Below, piece after piece: positions 21,930 through 22,895 of a stretch of DNA of 22,895 bases. The notes beneath the pieces are model-generated. The model ran no database searches and was not told the DNA's origin. It saw only the letters and a list, made by a program, of their open reading frames with translations. The translations under genes and the position numbers were made by a program. This DNA comes from Donghicola sp036139795 (GTDB lineage: Bacteria; Pseudomonadota; Alphaproteobacteria; Rhodobacterales; Rhodobacteraceae). Location: contig JAYZYX010000181.1 of assembly GCA_036139795.1 (NCBI GenBank), forward strand, positions 1 to 22,895. The letters run 5' to 3'. Numbering within the stretch: position 1 is the stretch's first letter; each line of letters opens with the position of its first letter.

Positions 21930-22543
21930 CCCCCCGCCCGTGACGCCTCTTGCAGCAGTTGGGAGATCGCGAACAGGCGCTTTTCCAGCAGCACCGGCGT
22001 CTCGCACAGGTAGGTGATGGATTGCTGGCGGTCGATAAAGATGCGCTCGTCCCAGTCCAGTTGCTCTTCCAGCGCGTCCACCTTGTCATAGTCGGGGGCG
22101 TCCTGCGCCATCAGCGCATCCATCTGGGCGCGGGTGGCATCTACGCGTTTAGACAGCTCGATCTGGCCAAGGCTAAAGTCCCCGATGCCATTGATGATCC
22201 GACCGCGACGGGTTTCCAGCGCGTGAAAGGTGCGGGCGAAAACCTGCGCCAAAAGCGTGGCATCATGACCTTGCGCGGCGGTGAATTCAGCCACCAGTTC
22301 GGCCGCGTGATCCATATCCACCCGTTGCAAAGACAAGGCGGCGGCCAGCTCTTTTACGGCCGAGTCTTGCGCTTCGGAAAGGTCGGCCACTGCGGGGATG
22401 TCGGGCCACATCAAAGCGGGTGTCAGACCCGTCACCTTGCGCTGGATACAGGGCCATGTGGGGTCAGAGAAATCTGCAGCAGCGGCGGGAAGGCCGCCTG
22501 CTGCCACCGCCGCACATACGATGAATGTCTTGATTTTATTCAT
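21926..22543 (-). CDS. Secreted helical protein of unknown function
   Basis: A 205-residue exported protein with a signal peptide (MNKIKTFIVCAAVAAGGLPAAAA, cleavage before DFSDP). ATG 22543 follows AGAGGAGA on the minus strand; an in-frame ATG at 22561 is closer to the divergent control region and less likely. The mature part is mostly helical with long charged heptad-like stretches (about 55-110 and 125-190), and has just two cysteines (TWPCIQRK near 37 and TYLCETP near 185) that could form a disulfide joining the ends. I recognise no named family. Its stop interlocks with that of the SoxH-like gene, and its promoter is divergent from the class III alcohol dehydrogenase gene, so it belongs to the same alcohol/aldehyde locus. 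Confidence 0.85.
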   Translation of the reverse strand: MNKIKTFIVCAAVAAGGLPAAAADFSDPTWPCIQRKVTGLTPALMWPDIPAVADLSEAQDSAVKELAAALSLQRVDMDHAAELVAEFTAAQGHDATLLAQVFARTFHALETRRGRIINGIGDFSLGQIELSKRVDATRAQMDALMAQDAPDYDKVDALEEQLDWDERIFIDRQQSITYLCETPVLLEKRLFAISQLLQEASRAGG

Positions 22544-22708
22544 AAAAATCTCCTCTCCCAAGGCAAGTATGACCTATGGCGTGCGGGGCTGTAAATGCAG
22601 ACCTGACACCCACCATCGTATGCATTGAGACGATGAGGAACCCGTACTCATACTTGGACCAAGCGGCGTGTACCGCGGAATACAAAACCAAGTCAGGGAG
22701 AAATCTGG
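22544..22708. promoter_or_regulatory. Divergent control region upstream of the class III alcohol dehydrogenase gene
   Basis: This 165-bp gap serves the secreted-protein gene (leftward) and the dehydrogenase gene (rightward). It has an 11-base hairpin-like palindrome CTTGGACCAAG (22653-22663). TTGAGA (22625-22630) could be a -35, but the sequence 17 bases on (TCATAC) is a poor -10. In Rhodobacter this promoter type is known to be formaldehyde-controlled; which site is used here is not clear. Confidence 0.4.
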
Positions 22709-22895
22709 ATGCGCACCCGAGCCGCCGTCGCTTTAGAAGCAGGCAAGCCGCTAGAGATCATGGAGGTGAACCTCGAAGGCCCGAAAGCGGGCGAGGTTCT
22801 GGTTGAAATCAAGGCGACCGGCATTTGCCACACGGACGAATTTACCCGCTCTGGCGCGGACCCCGAAGGGCTGTTCCCGTCCATTCTGGGCCACG
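22709..22895 (+). CDS. adhC: S-(hydroxymethyl)glutathione dehydrogenase / class III alcohol dehydrogenase, N-terminal part
   Basis: The first 62 codons of a zinc alcohol dehydrogenase that runs off the right edge. The N-terminus RTRAAVALEAGKPLEIMEVNLEGP and the catalytic zinc cysteine in KATGICHTDEFTRSGADPEGLFP are diagnostic of class III enzymes, which oxidise S-(hydroxymethyl)glutathione to S-formylglutathione with NAD. ATG 22709 follows AGGGAGAA (22695-22702). It is the direct metabolic partner of Gfa (14060). In Rhodobacter it is called adhI and in Paracoccus flhA; an S-formylglutathione hydrolase gene is expected further right. Confidence 0.95.
   Translation, partial: MRTRAAVALEAGKPLEIMEVNLEGPKAGEVLVEIKATGICHTDEFTRSGADPEGLFPSILGH

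Noticed and set aside
1..22895. CRISPR arrays, insertion sequences or prophage genes
   Set aside because: No regularly spaced repeats, transposase, integrase or phage structural genes were seen.

Overview
The window looks like chromosomal DNA of an alphaproteobacterium of the order Rhodobacterales (Roseobacter/Rhodobacter/Paracoccus type). The reasons are high GC with GC-rich third positions, many 4-base ATGA/GTGA gene overlaps, and the gene order murA, DUF2948, hisD, UPF0262, low-molecular-weight phosphatase, infA, maf, short RNase E/G, yacG, tRNA-Phe, which I know (from memory) as a Rhodobacterales block. I cannot name the genus.

Region 1 (1-9240) is this housekeeping block, all on the + strand. 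Between its conserved members sit genes I read as accessory: a GNAT acetyltransferase (672-1169), an arsC-arsH pair (2545-3665), an NTF2-like protein plus second GNAT (4691-5676), and a carbon-nitrogen hydrolase with its own promoter (6050-6928). The block ends with tRNA-Phe(GAA) and a clear intrinsic terminator at 9207-9232. The 5677-6049 gap is AT-richer, holds no convincing gene, and ends in a promoter with an operator-like inverted repeat.

Region 2 (9241-10647) is a MarR-type regulator followed by a short-chain dehydrogenase. A near-perfect 16-bp palindrome in the gap between them is the likely MarR operator.

Region 3 (10652-13784, - strand) is a complete, tightly overlapping pqqABCDE operon for the redox cofactor pyrroloquinoline quinone (PQQ). 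It includes the 32-residue PqqA precursor peptide.

Region 4 (13785-22895) is the most interesting part. It is bracketed by the two glutathione-dependent formaldehyde genes gfa (14060) and class III alcohol dehydrogenase (22709, running off the end). Between them lie a sensory operon and a periplasmic gene set. The sensory operon has a LuxR-type response regulator, a FIST-domain sensor resembling NosP, and a hybrid histidine kinase resembling NahK/ErcS'. The periplasmic set has two translationally coupled secreted proteins of unknown function, a SoxYZ-like carrier, a SoxH-like metallo-hydrolase, and another unknown secreted protein. Together with pqqABCDE this looks like the accessory and regulatory part of a PQQ-alcohol (methanol/ethanol) oxidation locus. 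The dehydrogenase itself and its cytochrome c are not in the window. The likely logic is that a periplasmic quinoprotein makes formaldehyde or another aldehyde, the FIST/kinase/regulator module senses the state of the pathway, and Gfa plus the glutathione-dependent dehydrogenase remove the aldehyde.
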